Below the pieces are notes generated by a model that was given only the letters and a program-made list of their open reading frames with translations, had not been told where the DNA came from and did no database searches. Positions 22,867 through 33,002 of a stretch of DNA of 64,000 bases are shown one piece after another. Position numbers and translations under genes: made by a program. The DNA is from Acidimicrobiales bacterium (GTDB lineage Bacteria > Actinomycetota > Acidimicrobiia > Acidimicrobiales > Iamiaceae): assembly GCA_030448105.1 (NCBI GenBank), contig JAUJNP010000001.1, forward strand, positions 421,403-485,402, read 5' to 3'. The number at the start of each line of letters is the position of its first letter. Positions within the stretch are counted from its first letter, which is position 1.

Positions 22867-23260
22867 GCCGAGGCTCTGGACGCCCGCCAGCAGTCCGAGC
22901 GCAGAACCCCGAATCGTTTCAGGGGTGTCGCTCGCGACGGCGGCGTGCGCTGCGGCCTCAGCGCAGCCGATACCGATGCCGGCCAGCAAACACCGGAACA
23001 AGCGCCACCCAGGCGGTGCCGGTGAGGCGAATGGGGCGGATGGCGTACACGATGACGACGGCAGCGCCGAGGCCGGGCAGGGGGCCGATTGCGGTGCGGG
23101 TGCCGAACGCGACCACCGTGCCGATGGCCAGGAGCGGTCCGACGATGGCGCCGAGGTTGTACATCGCACGTTCGAATCCGTAGGCGCACCCGTAGGCGGC
23201 CGGCTCGACGACGTCGGCCAGCAGGGCGGCCTCGGAACCTTGAGCCTGATCTCGAAACAG
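22867..23260 (-). pseudogene. MFS permease remnant
   Basis: Two frames give pieces of a major-facilitator transporter: AALLADVVEPAAYGCAYGFE, NLGAIVGPLLAIG, then GIGIGCAEAAAHAAVA and SALGLLAGVQSLGN. The order is that of the middle and later helices of a family member, with an internal gap and no start. It ends against the transposase fragment. Confidence 0.6.
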
Positions 23261-23440
23261 CGCCGTGGCGCAACGTCGTACGCGCACCATGGCTGGCTCG
23301 GCGCCTACAAGGCGTGGGGCTCGACCAGATTTCCCGGCACTCCTCCGGCGAGGGTACCTGCTGTTGGCCTCCACCGATTGGGTCGCTGCCCGCCACGCTC
23401 GCCTCTGATCGATCGGGTGAAAACCGGCTAGTCATTAGCC

Positions 23441-24621
23441 GTGGATCGAGCGTCGGACGCCGTACAGCCGCTCCCGGTCGGATTCCAGCGCTTTCACCGC
23501 CGGTCATTCATCACTACCAGCTCAACCGGGCCCACGCACTGGGCTACGCCGACGGCGACGAGCTCGAGCAGGCGGCGGAACAGATCCGATCTCCGGATGA
23601 CTGTGTGGGCGTGTTCGAGGCGCTTTCGGCTCAGGCGGAGGGTGCTGGCCGGCTTCGCCACGCCACGAGCTATCTCCGAATCGCCGAGTTCTTCACCGAG
23701 CCGCGTTCGGAGGAGAAGGTGCCGCGCTACCGCCGCTACCGGACCCTGTTCGATGAGGCATTCGGCGACGGTGGCGCCGTGCGCCACGAAGTCCCGTATG
23801 CCGACGCCACCCTTCCCGCCTACAGGCTCCGTGCCATCGACGACGCCGCCCGAGGAACGGTGCTCATCCACGGCGGGTTCGACTCTCTCATCGAGGAGTT
23901 CTTCGCCATCTGGCGGCGCATCGCCGCCGCCGGATTCGACGTCGTCGCCTTCGAGGGCCCCGGACAGGGCGGCGCCCGTGCACTCGGCGGTCTCACCTTC
24001 GATCACGACTGGGAGAAGCCTGTCGGCGCCGTGCTGGACCACTTCAAGCTCGAGTCCGCAGCCCTGGTCGGGATCTCGATGGGCGGGTACTGGGCGGTGC
24101 GGGCCGCGGGTCTCGAACCGCGCATCGCCCGGGTAGTGGCTTGGCCGCCGGTGTATGACTGGCTCCATCGGATTCCCGGTGCGCTGCGGAGGCCCGCCAA
24201 GGCGATGCTGCGGCGCCGGGGGTTCATGCGCTGGAGCATGCGTGTGCGCACGCGGCTGGTTCCGACGCTCCGCCAGGTGGTCGATCAGGCCCTGTACCTG
24301 GTCGACAGCGACGACCCAGTTGCGTGCGTGGACTGGTTCCTCGGCATGAACGCCAACCACCTCGGCAGCGAGCGGGTCACCCAGGACGTCCTGCTGCTCT
24401 GCGGCGAACACGACGCCTTCCAGCCGCCGGCGCTGACCCGAGCCCAAGCCGATGCGCTGACCGCCGCCCGATCCGTGGCCGTGCGCACCTTCACCAGCGC
24501 CGAGCACGCCGATCAGCACTGCCAGATGGGCAACCTCGACCTGGCCTGCAGCGTGATCACGGCCTGGCTGCGCGAGCCCGGCCCGCTCGCCGCGAACGGA
24601 TCGTCACCGGTACACGCTTGA
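23441..24621 (+). CDS. Alpha/beta hydrolase (FrsA/DUF1100-like), probable frameshift near start
   Basis: The long frame from about 23506 encodes an alpha/beta hydrolase with an all-helical amino domain (QLNRAHALGYADGDELEQAA). Other features are an oxyanion loop TVLIHGGFDSLIEEF, nucleophile VGISMGGYWAVRA, acid in CGEHDAF and histidine in SAEHADQHC. No start codon fits that frame. A GTG at 23441 opens an adjacent frame reading GFQRFHRRSFI, which joins HYQLNRAH smoothly if one C is restored near 23513. Total length (1181) also shows a one-base deficit. Restored length is ~393 residues. Substrate unknown. Confidence 0.7.
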
Positions 24622-24717
24622 GCACGGCGACGGTCACCTCCGATCAGCTCGCTTGAGTTCACGCAGCCCTGCGGTCACCGCACCCGAGGCTGCGCATCGC
24701 TGAGGCAGAGTTACGAG

Positions 24718-26073
24718 ATGGTGGACATTCCGGGGTCCGGACTACGGCGAGGAGTTCGCCTCGCCGGGCTCCCGGCCGGACACGCCTGGCGCGCCGCTCT
24801 GGGCGTCGGGAAGCGGATCGGCGGACGACCCGCCGAGATCGTCGCCGCCGAGGTGCAAGCCCGCACCGCGGCCCAACTGTTCCAAGTGCTCGGCGAGCTC
24901 AAAGGCGGCGCCATGAAGCTCGGCCAAGCCATGTCGGCCATGGAGGCGCTTCTGCCCACCGAGCTCGCCGGCCCCTACCGAGACGCACTCACCAGGCTGC
25001 AGGAGACCGCGCCGCCCCTGCCCACCCCGACCGTTCACCAGGTCCTCGGCGAGTCGCTCGGCTCGGACTGGCAGGACCGCTTCCGGAGCTTCCACGAACA
25101 ACCCGTCGCCGCCGCCCAGGACCGCTTCCGGAGCTTCCACGAACAACCCGTCGCCGCCGCCAGCATCGGCCAGGTGCACCGGGCTGTCTGGCACGACGGA
25201 ACCGACGTCGCCGTCAAGATCCAATACCCCGGCGTCGCTGAGGCCCTGACCGCCGACCTGCGCCAACTCGACCGAGCCACACCGCTCATGAGGCTGGGCG
25301 CCCCGGCCCTCGACCCACGGTCGGTGTTCGACCAGCTGCGCGAACGCCTCATCGACGAGCTCGACTACCAACGCGAAGCCGACGCCCAGCAAGCCTTCGC
25401 AGACGCCTTCGCCGGCGACCCCGACATCCTCGTGCCCGCCGTGGTCCACACCAGCGACAGGGTCCTGGTCACCGCATGGGTCGACGGCGCGCCACTGGCC
25501 GAAGTGATCACCTCCGGAACCTCATCCGAACGCGACCAGGCCGGAGCGCACCTGCTCCGGCTCTTCCTCTCCAGCCCCTCCCGCGCCGGCAGGATCCACG
25601 GCGACCCGCACCCCGGCAACTTCCGCCTCCTCGACGACGGCCGGCTCGCCGTGCTCGACTTCGGCTCGACCGAACCGCTAACGAACGGGTGGCCATCCGC
25701 CCTCGGACGGCTCTTGCGGGCCGGACGAGATCGTGACGCGGCATTTCTGCTCCGCGAGGCAGTCAAGAGCCGACTGCTCGAGCCTGACGCCGTCACCGCC
25801 ACATCCCTGCTGGACCCTCTGGACCCATGGTTCGCGCCACTCCGCTCCGAGCAGTTCCACTTCGATCGCACGTGGCTGCAACACGAGGGGCGCGTATGGT
25901 CGAACCCCCGGAATGCCGCCTCCCGACTCCAACGCAAGGCCCGGATGCCCTCACGGCACCTGCTCGTGCAGCGTGTCGCCTTCGGCCTGCTCGGCGTTCT
26001 GACCTCACTCGACGCCACCGTCGCCGTCAGAGCCGAAGCCGAACTCTGGATCCCCGAACTGGCCCCGACATAA
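24718..26073 (+). CDS. ABC1/UbiB-family atypical kinase
   Basis: 451 residues. Signature elements of the ABC1 (ADCK/UbiB) family are visible: [15 protein letters not shown] (the KxGQ motif), [15 protein letters not shown] (alanine-rich nucleotide loop), [10 protein letters not shown] (the lysine), [13 protein letters not shown], and the catalytic [10 protein letters not shown] and AVLDFGS. The family acts in isoprenoid-quinone or lipid metabolism; no transmembrane helix is seen. An exact in-frame 45-bp tandem duplication repeats [15 protein letters not shown] immediately before the nucleotide loop, adding 15 residues. Flanked by accessory genes; no operon partner is obvious. Confidence 0.85.
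   Translation: MVDIPGSGLRRGVRLAGLPAGHAWRAALGVGKRIGGRPAEIVAAEVQARTAAQLFQVLGELKGGAMKLGQAMSAMEALLPTELAGPYRDALTRLQETAPPLPTPTVHQVLGESLGSDWQDRFRSFHEQPVAAAQDRFRSFHEQPVAAASIGQVHRAVWHDGTDVAVKIQYPGVAEALTADLRQLDRATPLMRLGAPALDPRSVFDQLRERLIDELDYQREADAQQAFADAFAGDPDILVPAVVHTSDRVLVTAWVDGAPLAEVITSGTSSERDQAGAHLLRLFLSSPSRAGRIHGDPHPGNFRLLDDGRLAVLDFGSTEPLTNGWPSALGRLLRAGRDRDAAFLLREAVKSRLLEPDAVTATSLLDPLDPWFAPLRSEQFHFDRTWLQHEGRVWSNPRNAASRLQRKARMPSRHLLVQRVAFGLLGVLTSLDATVAVRAEAELWIPELAPT
25072..25161 (+). repeat. Exact 45-bp tandem duplication inside the ABC1 kinase gene
   Basis: 25072-25116 and 25117-25161 are identical and encode the same 15 residues twice in frame. Single-copy sequence is expected from family comparison at this place. 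Confidence 0.9.
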
Positions 26074-26307
26074 GGAAATCAACGCTTCAGCCGCGACCGC
26101 TGCCATGGCGTTCGGCGTCGGTTCCGGCGGCCCCACCGCGGCCCCGACCGTCCCACCACCACGAATCGCACCTGGCGTTCGCAAGGCCCTTTTGATCGGT
26201 CGGGAGATGCTCATGGGGTTGCTGACCCGATCTCAGGTCTGCTTGGCGTGGGAGCAACGACGGCTGCTACCGACTCCGCACCGAACCCCGATGATGAGGA
26301 GCCAAAT

Positions 26308-27491
26308 GTGGCGTACGTGACCGAGAAGCGCGGCGTGTACTACGCGGTGATCTACGAGGGCCGGAACCCGGTGTCGGGCCGAGAACGTCGCCGGTGGCAC
26401 GGATGCGACGATCACGCCGCCGCTGCGAAGTTCGCGAACGACCTCACCGAGCGGCGGGCTCGCCAGCGCCACACCGGCTCATCGCTGACACTCCCTGAGT
26501 ACCTCCTCGGCCAATGGCTACCCACGAAGGACGCGACGCTTGCACCCTCGACGCATGCCCGATACGTCACCTCGGTCGAGCACTACCTGCTGCCGTACGT
26601 TGGCACCACGCCGCTTCGTCAGCTCCAGACCGAGCACTTCGAGACCCTCTATCGGCGTCTTCTCCTTGCAGGCAGCCGCAGCGGTGGACCGCTTGCGGCG
26701 AAGACCATCACGAACCTCCACCAGACCGTCAGGTCATCGCTCAACGACGCCGTCGAGCGAGGTCTCCTCCCGTCGAACCCGGCAGCGACAGCGCACGCCC
26801 CGGACCCCCGCAAGCGCCCATCGGGCCGACGTCGCGCCCGCTCGTGGACCGCCACCGAACTCGGCAACTTCCTGACCCACAACGCCGCCAACCGACACTC
26901 GATGCTGTTCCGGCTGGCGGCTGCGACCGGGATGCGGCGAGGTGAGGTCCTCGGCCTGCGCTAGGACGACGTCCACTTCGACACCGGCCGCATCGAAGTG
27001 ACCCAAGCCCTCACCTCGATCGGCTATCGCCTCGAGTTCTCCCGGCTCAAGACCCGCACCAGCCGGCGCAACATCACCGTCGATGCCGACACGATGGACC
27101 TGCTCGCCCGATGGCGACAGGACCAGACCGCCGAACTCACAGAAGCTGGCGTCGCCAACGCCGAAGGGCTGGTGTTCGTCCGCCCGAACGGCCAGCCCCT
27201 CCACCCCCATGCGTGTCTCAAGCGTTCGACCGCGCGCAGCGGCCCATCGACGTGTCGCCGATCCGGTTCCACGACCTGCGCCACACCCACGCCAGCCTCC
27301 TGCTCCGAGACCGGGTACCGATCAAGGTCGTCTCCGAGCGACTCGGGCACTCCAACCCGGCGTTCACGATGACGACCTACCAACATGTCCTTCCCGGAAT
27401 GCAGGACGACGCCGCAGCGACATTCGGACAACTCCTCGCCACCCGTTCAAGAGAGAATGCGACGAGGCAGCCGTCGCCGCATAGACGGTAG
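26308..27491 (+). pseudogene. Tyrosine integrase with a stop codon and a frameshift
   Basis: GTG at 26308 is preceded by GAGGAG at 5 nt. The amino-terminal arm-binding domain (KRGVYYAVIYEGRNPVSG), the SAM-like core-binding domain (TLPEYLLGQWLPTKDATLAP) and the catalytic domain are all present. In the catalytic domain one sees AAATGMRRGEVLGLR (first Arg), HDLRHTHASLLL, VSERLGHSNPAFT and the tyrosine in YQHVLP. A TAG at 26962-26964 replaces the usual Trp after GLR, and one base is missing near 27213. It lies next to the tRNA-fMet 5' remnant, the standard place for int, and was probably the integrase that built this island. 26074-26307 before it shows nothing recognisable. Confidence 0.85.
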
Positions 27492-27512
27492 GGATCGGTA
27501 GACACCCGGTAG
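27486..27512 (+). repeat. CGGTAG triplet next to integrase end
   Basis: CGGTAG occurs at 27486-27491, 27496-27501 and 27507-27512, at 10-11 bp spacing, overlapping the end of the integrase gene. The related CGGTAGAAG occurs in the repeats of tRNA copy 3. Probable arm-type sites. Confidence 0.5.
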
Positions 27513-27525
27513 CGGCCGAAAACGA

Positions 27526-27557
27526 CGCAAGACCTCCGAGCCCTCGGAGGCCTTGCG
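27526..27557. terminator. Strong hairpin between integrase and tRNA remnant
   Basis: CGCAAGACCTCCGA pairs with TCGGAGGCCTTGCG across a 4-nt loop (13 of 14 pairs). It can terminate both the integrase on the plus strand and the tRNA on the minus strand. No T-run. Confidence 0.75.
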
Positions 27558-27572
27558 ATCACTGCGATTCAG

Positions 27573-27606
27573 TTGGTGGCGAGCTACCAGACTGCTCCAC
27601 CCCGCG
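27573..27606 (-). pseudogene. Initiator tRNA (fMet) remnant: 5' third joined to acceptor end
   Basis: On the minus strand it reads CGCGGGGTGGAGCAGTCTGG then TAGCTCG, the 5' acceptor strand and D-arm of a bacterial initiator tRNA (unpaired first base C, as in fMet). It then passes directly to CCACCAA, the 3' flank. About 45 nt comprising anticodon arm, variable loop and T-arm are missing. It lies 45 bp after the UPF0182 gene and before a terminator hairpin, so this is the original tRNA locus. As written it cannot fold into a tRNA. Confidence 0.8.
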
Positions 27607-27651
27607 CCGTGGCGTCACCCTAGCAACGCCGTCGGAGGCAGCCAACCCCGC

Positions 27652-30600
27652 TCAGGCCTCGGCCTTGGTGGTCGGCGGGCCGGTGGAGGGCGGCCCGCTC
27701 GTGGGTGGTCGAGTCGTCGACGACCGGGGGGCCGGCGTGGTCGTTGTCGTCCCGGATGATCCCCCGCCGTCGTCGCCCGTGCCGGACCCCGAGCCGTCAG
27801 CTGACCCGTCCGGCGAGCCTTGCCCCAGGCGGCGTTCGAGCTCTCGGCTGAGGCGCTCGGCCTCCTGGACCTGGGTGGCGGCTTCCACCAGGTCGCCCCG
27901 CTTGTAGGCCGCGTCGGCGGCGTCGAAGGCGGCGACGATGTCGGCGGCGAGCTGGGATGTGTCGGTCGAGGGTTGGCTCGGCTCGTTGGGGTCGCTCGGC
28001 TCGTCGGGCTGGGTGGGGTCGGTGGGTTCGGGCTGCTCGCCGGAGCCGGGACCGAAGAGCTGCGCGAGGGCGTCGTCCAGGGTGTCGCCGATCTGGACCT
28101 CGATGGTGCCCGACGTCTGGAAGGCCACGATGACCTTCTCCAGCTGGGGCACCGAGTTGTCCGACTCCGCCTCCACGTACAGCGGGCGCACGTACAACAG
28201 CGACTGCTCGATCGGGATCACCAGCAGGTTGGTCGACGAGCACCTCGACTGGCGCTGGCAGAGCAGGGTGATGGCCTCGGAGACGTTGGCGTTGGAGTTG
28301 ATGGCGTTGACCACGTCCTGAGGGCCCGCCGGCGGCCGGCTCGGCGGTGTGCGGTAGCTCGCCAGCTTCCCGTAGCTTCCCGGGTCGCTCTTGGCGACGA
28401 GGAAGGCGGTCAGGGTGCGGGTGCGGTTCTGGCGCGACGCCGCCACGAACGGGCGCAGGAGGGTGAACGACTCATCCTTCTCGCCGGGCAGTCGCAGCTG
28501 CATGTAGTAGGGGTCGACCCGGTCGGCGAACTGGTTGCTGACGTTGGTGGACTGGTTGGCGGCGGTGGTGGCCACGCTCACGGCGGTCCCCGTCGGGCGC
28601 AGCTCGGGATCGGGCGCCACGTTCCACTCGTCGGTACGGCTGTAGAAGGCCTGGGGATCTGACATGTGGTAACGGCCCCACATGGTGGTCTGCACCCGGA
28701 ACAGGTCCTCGGGGTAGCGGAAGTGGGCCCGCAGCTCGGCCGGCACATCCTCCCCGTCGGTGAACAGCTCGGGGAAGGCCTTGGCATAGGCCCGCACCAA
28801 CGGGTCGGAGTCGTCCACCACGTACAGCCGGATGGTGCCGTCGTACGCGTCGACAGTGGCCTTAACCGAGTTGCGCACGTAGTTGAACCGGCCCTTGAGA
28901 CCGCTCTCGCCGGGCACGTCGATGGTGTCGGCCCGCTGGGCGTTGGGGAAGTGGTCGGTGGTGGTGTAGGCGTCGACGACCCACACGATCCGGCCGTCCA
29001 TCAGGACCGGGTAGGGGTCGCTGTCATAGGTGAGGAACGGCGCCACCGTCTGGACCCGCTGGCGCACGTCGCGCTGCATGATGAGCCGGGAGCCGGCCTT
29101 GACGTTGCCCGAGATCACCGGGTTTATGTCGCCGAAGCGCAGGGCGAAGGCGGCCTTGCGCACGAAGGAGTCGAGGGGGACGCCGTCGGCGCCCGAGTAG
29201 CGGGTGACCTTGGTCCCACCCTCGTCGTCCTGGTAGTCGAACTCGCGCACGCTGGTGTTCACGATGGCGTAGCCCGTCTGTTCCTCGCCGATGTAGACCC
29301 GCGGCTGGCTGATCTCCGGCGCCGTCTCGGACGCCTTCACCGGCACGTCGCGCACGGCGAGCACCGGCTGGCCGCCGGGCGTGGTCTGGTTGGCCGGGGA
29401 CACCACCGCGCCGTAGCCGTGGGTGTAGGTGAGCCGCTGCGCGACCCACGACTTCTGGGGCACGCCCTCGCTGGAGAGGTCGCGGGCGGCGATGTTCACC
29501 TGGGTGGTCTCGCCGTCGATGGTGTAGCGGTCCACGTCGACGTCGTTGATCGAGTAGTAGTCGCGCAGGCCCTCGCCCTGGGCCCGCTGCAGGGCCCGCA
29601 CCACCACCTCCGGGTCCCACAGCCGGATGTTGCGGATGACGTCGGCGTTGCGGGTGAGGTCGGCTGCGGAGAGCTCGCCCTCGGCGGCGAAGGGTTCGAG
29701 GGCCACCTTCGCCAGGCCCATCCCGTCGCGGGTGGCGGCGATGTTGTGGCGGATGTAGGGCGCCTCCTTGGCCGGCTCGTCGGGCTGCACCCGGAAGCGC
29801 TGGACGAACGCCGGCACCGCCTCGCCGGCCAGCAGCGCCACGAACGCCCACAGCCCGACGGCCAGCACCGGCAGCACCCACCCCCGACGCCGGATGTTCA
29901 CCATGAACAGCACCAGCGCGGTCAACGAGATGATGATCAGCAGGTAGATGACGGTGAGCTGGACGTTGACGTCGGTGTAGGTGGCGCCGTCGACGGTGCC
30001 CCTGGTGGAGAAGACCAGCTCGTAACGCTGCAACCAGTACTGGCCGGCCCGCACCAGTGACAACAACCCCAGCAGCACCGACAGGTGGGCCTTGACCTGG
30101 GCGGTGACCCGCTCCCCCTGCGTCTGCACCCGGATGCCGCCGTTGAGGTAGTGCGCGGCCAGGGTGGCCAGGGTGACGATCACCAGCGACGAGAACAGCC
30201 ACCCGGCGACGTAGCGCAAGAAAGGCAGCTGGAAGACGTAGAAGCCGATGTCGGTGGAGAAGGTGGCGTCCTTCTGGCCGAAGTCCACCCGGTTGGTAAA
30301 GAGGATCCACTCCCGCCACTGCGACGACGCGCTGGCGCCGGCGATGATGGCCAGGAACAGCGCCACCACGGTGCGCAGCAGCCCGGCCCGCTTGCCCACG
30401 AACTCGTGGTAGCGCTCCACCAGCTCGTCCTCGGGGCTCGAAGGCGCCAACCGCAGGCGGGGTGCGACCCGGTCGGCGATGAACAGGTTGAGGTAGGCGA
30501 GCACGAAGAACACGGCGGTGAACAGGAGCGCCAGCGCCGTCTTGGCGCCGAGGATGCCGCGCCACACCCCGCCGAGGTCGAGCGAGTCGAACCAGAGGTA

Positions 30601-30744
30601 GTCGGTGTAGAAGCCGGCGATCCCCCGCAGCGACGTGATCAGGATGAAGGCCACCACGAGGCCGACCACCAGCGCCACCCGTCCCCGGCCCGAAGGGGGC
30701 CGGGCTCGCCGTGGCCGGCGAGGCATCGAAGTTGGGGGCCGCAT
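27652..30744 (-). CDS. UPF0182 family membrane protein
   Basis: 1030 residues. The first ~300 residues hold seven or so transmembrane helices (starting VALVVGLVVAFILITSLRG, then YTDYLWFDSL). A large extracytoplasmic domain follows with family-typical strings PYIRHNIAATRDGMGL, LTYTHGYGAV and TTDHFPNAQRADT. The last ~110 residues are Pro/Ser/Thr-rich (ending PSTGPPTTKAEA). The family is conserved in actinobacteria and has no known function. Start ATG 30744 leaves ten bases to the DivIVA-like gene, so the two are likely co-transcribed. Intact. Confidence 0.92.
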   Translation of the reverse strand: MRPPTSMPRRPRRARPPSGRGRVALVVGLVVAFILITSLRGIAGFYTDYLWFDSLDLGGVWRGILGAKTALALLFTAVFFVLAYLNLFIADRVAPRLRLAPSSPEDELVERYHEFVGKRAGLLRTVVALFLAIIAGASASSQWREWILFTNRVDFGQKDATFSTDIGFYVFQLPFLRYVAGWLFSSLVIVTLATLAAHYLNGGIRVQTQGERVTAQVKAHLSVLLGLLSLVRAGQYWLQRYELVFSTRGTVDGATYTDVNVQLTVIYLLIIISLTALVLFMVNIRRRGWVLPVLAVGLWAFVALLAGEAVPAFVQRFRVQPDEPAKEAPYIRHNIAATRDGMGLAKVALEPFAAEGELSAADLTRNADVIRNIRLWDPEVVVRALQRAQGEGLRDYYSINDVDVDRYTIDGETTQVNIAARDLSSEGVPQKSWVAQRLTYTHGYGAVVSPANQTTPGGQPVLAVRDVPVKASETAPEISQPRVYIGEEQTGYAIVNTSVREFDYQDDEGGTKVTRYSGADGVPLDSFVRKAAFALRFGDINPVISGNVKAGSRLIMQRDVRQRVQTVAPFLTYDSDPYPVLMDGRIVWVVDAYTTTDHFPNAQRADTIDVPGESGLKGRFNYVRNSVKATVDAYDGTIRLYVVDDSDPLVRAYAKAFPELFTDGEDVPAELRAHFRYPEDLFRVQTTMWGRYHMSDPQAFYSRTDEWNVAPDPELRPTGTAVSVATTAANQSTNVSNQFADRVDPYYMQLRLPGEKDESFTLLRPFVAASRQNRTRTLTAFLVAKSDPGSYGKLASYRTPPSRPPAGPQDVVNAINSNANVSEAITLLCQRQSRCSSTNLLVIPIEQSLLYVRPLYVEAESDNSVPQLEKVIVAFQTSGTIEVQIGDTLDDALAQLFGPGSGEQPEPTDPTQPDEPSDPNEPSQPSTDTSQLAADIVAAFDAADAAYKRGDLVEAATQVQEAERLSRELERRLGQGSPDGSADGSGSGTGDDGGGSSGTTTTTPAPRSSTTRPPTSGPPSTGPPTTKAEA

Positions 30745-30754
30745 GGCGCGGAGC

Positions 30755-32927
30755 CTACTGAGGAGCCGGAACCACCAGGCAGCGGCACCCGGGGTGCGCC
30801 GGCGGCAACGTGTGCCCGGTGGGGAACGGCTCGCCCTTGGCGACCGCGCCGGCGAGGGCGTTGTCCTCGGCATCCGGGCACGGCTGCCCTCCGTTGTCGA
30901 CCACCCACTGGAGACGGGTGCCGGAGGGGAGGGCCTCGAACTGGCCGCGACAGAACGCGGCCAGCACGAAGTGGCGTACCGCACCGGCGACGTGCTGGGT
31001 CTTGGCCTCCCGGTAGCAGGCCCGGAGCCGAGCGGTCAGCTCCTCCTCGTCGCCGTCGACGTCGTCGAAGGACCGCTGCAGGCGTGACCGGAGGAGCCCG
31101 GTCGTCGCCGTCGACGTCGTCGAAGGACCGCTGCAGGCGTGACCGGAGGAGCCCGGTAACCTCGTCGGCCAGGGCGAGGGCCAGGTCGTCGACCCGGGGG
31201 GCGGGCGCGTCGGAAGTCCCGGCGAAGGTGGCCCCGGCGACGGCCGCCGCCACCAGGTCATCGACGGCGGCCTCGGCATAGGGCGAACCGTGCTCGTCGG
31301 AACCGGGGAGGACCGATGCGAAGGGCGGCAGCGCCTTGGCTCGGCGGACGGTGTCGAGCACGGTGCTCTGCTCGTCGGCCAGCACCCGCTTGAGCCGCCG
31401 GGCCAGGCGTGCCTCCAACTCCTCGGTGGCCCCGTCGCGCTGCTCCAGCAGCGACACCAGCGCGTCCTCGCCGTCGGCGTCCTCGTCGGCGGGCGGCTCC
31501 CCGGCCCTCAGGCGGGCGAACAGCGAGTCGACCTCGGACGCATGGGGGTCATCCTCGCTGGCCGGGTGGCGCGCGGTGTCGACGGGACCGGGGCCGGTCT
31601 CGGGCTGGCGGTCGGGCGCCGGCTCGGAGACGGCGGGCTCAGGTGATCGCGCTGGGACCGTTGGAGGCGGCTCCAGCGCCACAGCCTCGGGCTCGGCCGC
31701 CGGTTCGGGCGCGGCCGCCACCACCGGCGGCTGCTCGGGTGATCGCGGTGACACCGCTGGAGGCGGCTCCAGCGCCACAACCGCGGGCTCGGCCGCCGGT
31801 TCGGGCGCGGCCGCCACCACCGGCGGCGACTGCTCAGGTGATCGCGGTGAGACCGCCGGAGGCGGCTCCACCGCGACAGCCTCGGGTGCGGGCTCGGGGA
31901 CGACCGCGGGCTCGGCCACCGGTTCAGCCTCGGCTTCAGGCGACGCGCCGGCGTGGTGGGTGAGGCCGAGCTCGGCCTCGAGGTCGGCCACCGAGTCCTC
32001 GTGCTCCTCGGTGGCGGCGCGGCCAATTTCCTCGGCCGCCGCCCTGGCTTCGGGCAGGGCCACCAGCAGCTCGCCGGTGGCGTCGTCGACGGTGCGGCGC
32101 ACCACGTCGTAGGCCTCCAGCAGGCGCTCCCGGGCCGCCCGCAGCTGCTGGAGCTGCTGGCGGGCGAGCCGGCGCCGGCGCCCGAGGTCCTTGAGCACCC
32201 GCTCGCGAACCTGCTCAGCCTCGACGACCAGGTCGCGGCCTTGCTCGCGGGCGGCCTCCACTACACCTTCGGCGTCGCGGCCGGCCTGGGCCAGGACCTC
32301 GTCGGCTGCCGCCCGGATCCGCCCCGCCTCCTCGTTGGCTTCGGCCGAGCGGACCGCCAGCACGGCGTCGGCCTCGGCCCGGATGCGGGTGGCATGGGCG
32401 TCGGCCTCGGCCCGCACTCGCCCCGCGTCGGCCTCGGCCTCGGCCCGGGTGGCGGCGGCCGCAGTGTCGGCCTCGGCCAGCCGGCGGGCCGCCTCCGCCT
32501 CGCTGTCGGCCCGGGTGCGGCCGGCGTAGGCGTCGGCCTCGTCCCGCCGCTCACGGCTCTCCTGCTCGGACTGCTGGCGGTTCTCGTCCGCCTCGCGGAC
32601 CAGACGGGCCACGTTGTCGGTGGCCTTGGCCCGGATGTCGGCCGCCGCCTGGTGGGCGGCGTGGAGCACGCTGGCGGTCTCGGCGCCGAGGGCGGCGGTG
32701 AGCTGGTCCTCGTCGAGCTGGGGGGGCCGAGCCGCCCGCTCCTCGGCCTCACGCAGCCGCACGTTGAGGGCGACCTGCTGGTCGAGCACATCGGCCATCG
32801 CCGCCGCCACCCGGGCGAGGAAGTCTCGAACCTCGTCCTGGTCGTAACCTCGGAAACCGGTGCCGAACCCGCGAGCCGCGATCTGGGAGGGGTCGTGCGC
32901 CGACCGGTCGGCGTTGTCGCGAGCCAT
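30755..32927 (-). pseudogene. DivIVA-like coiled-coil protein, frame broken by a 55-bp duplication
   Basis: The amino end has the DivIVA signature (ARGFGTGFRGYDQDEVRDFL), followed by ~250 residues of Ala/Glu/Arg coiled coil and three ~31-residue Pro-rich repeats (EPPPAVSPRSPEQ). Removing one unit of an exact 55-bp tandem duplication at 31047-31156 restores a 705-codon frame. That frame ends with a cysteine-containing domain (FVLAAFCRGQFEALPSG, then GGQPCPD and HPGCRCLVVP). DivIVA proteins organise polar growth or septation at curved membranes. The end resembles zinc-ligand motifs of phage MuF-like proteins, an odd fusion. As sequenced the last domain is out of frame. Confidence 0.75.
31047..31156 (-). 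repeat. Exact 55-bp tandem duplication, frame-breaking
   Basis: 31047-31101 and 31102-31156 are identical. 55 is not a multiple of three, so the DivIVA-like gene changes frame here. Each unit encodes LLRSRLQRSFDDVDGD. Confidence 0.9.
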
Positions 32928-33002
32928 TGCCACGATCGTAAGGGGAACGGGGTCGCCTCGGGGCGGACGCTGGCCGTCCGGGGGGACCGGGATCGCCCTC
33001 CG

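Noticed and set aside
26962-26964. TAG in the integrase as recoded amino acid
   Set aside because: The same gene also has a one-base deletion, and no pyrrolysine or suppressor genes are visible; decay explains both.
28666-30060. Long open frame on the plus strand opposite UPF0182
   Set aside because: His/Gly/Val-rich shadow typical of high-G+C antisense frames; the minus strand encodes a recognisable conserved protein throughout.
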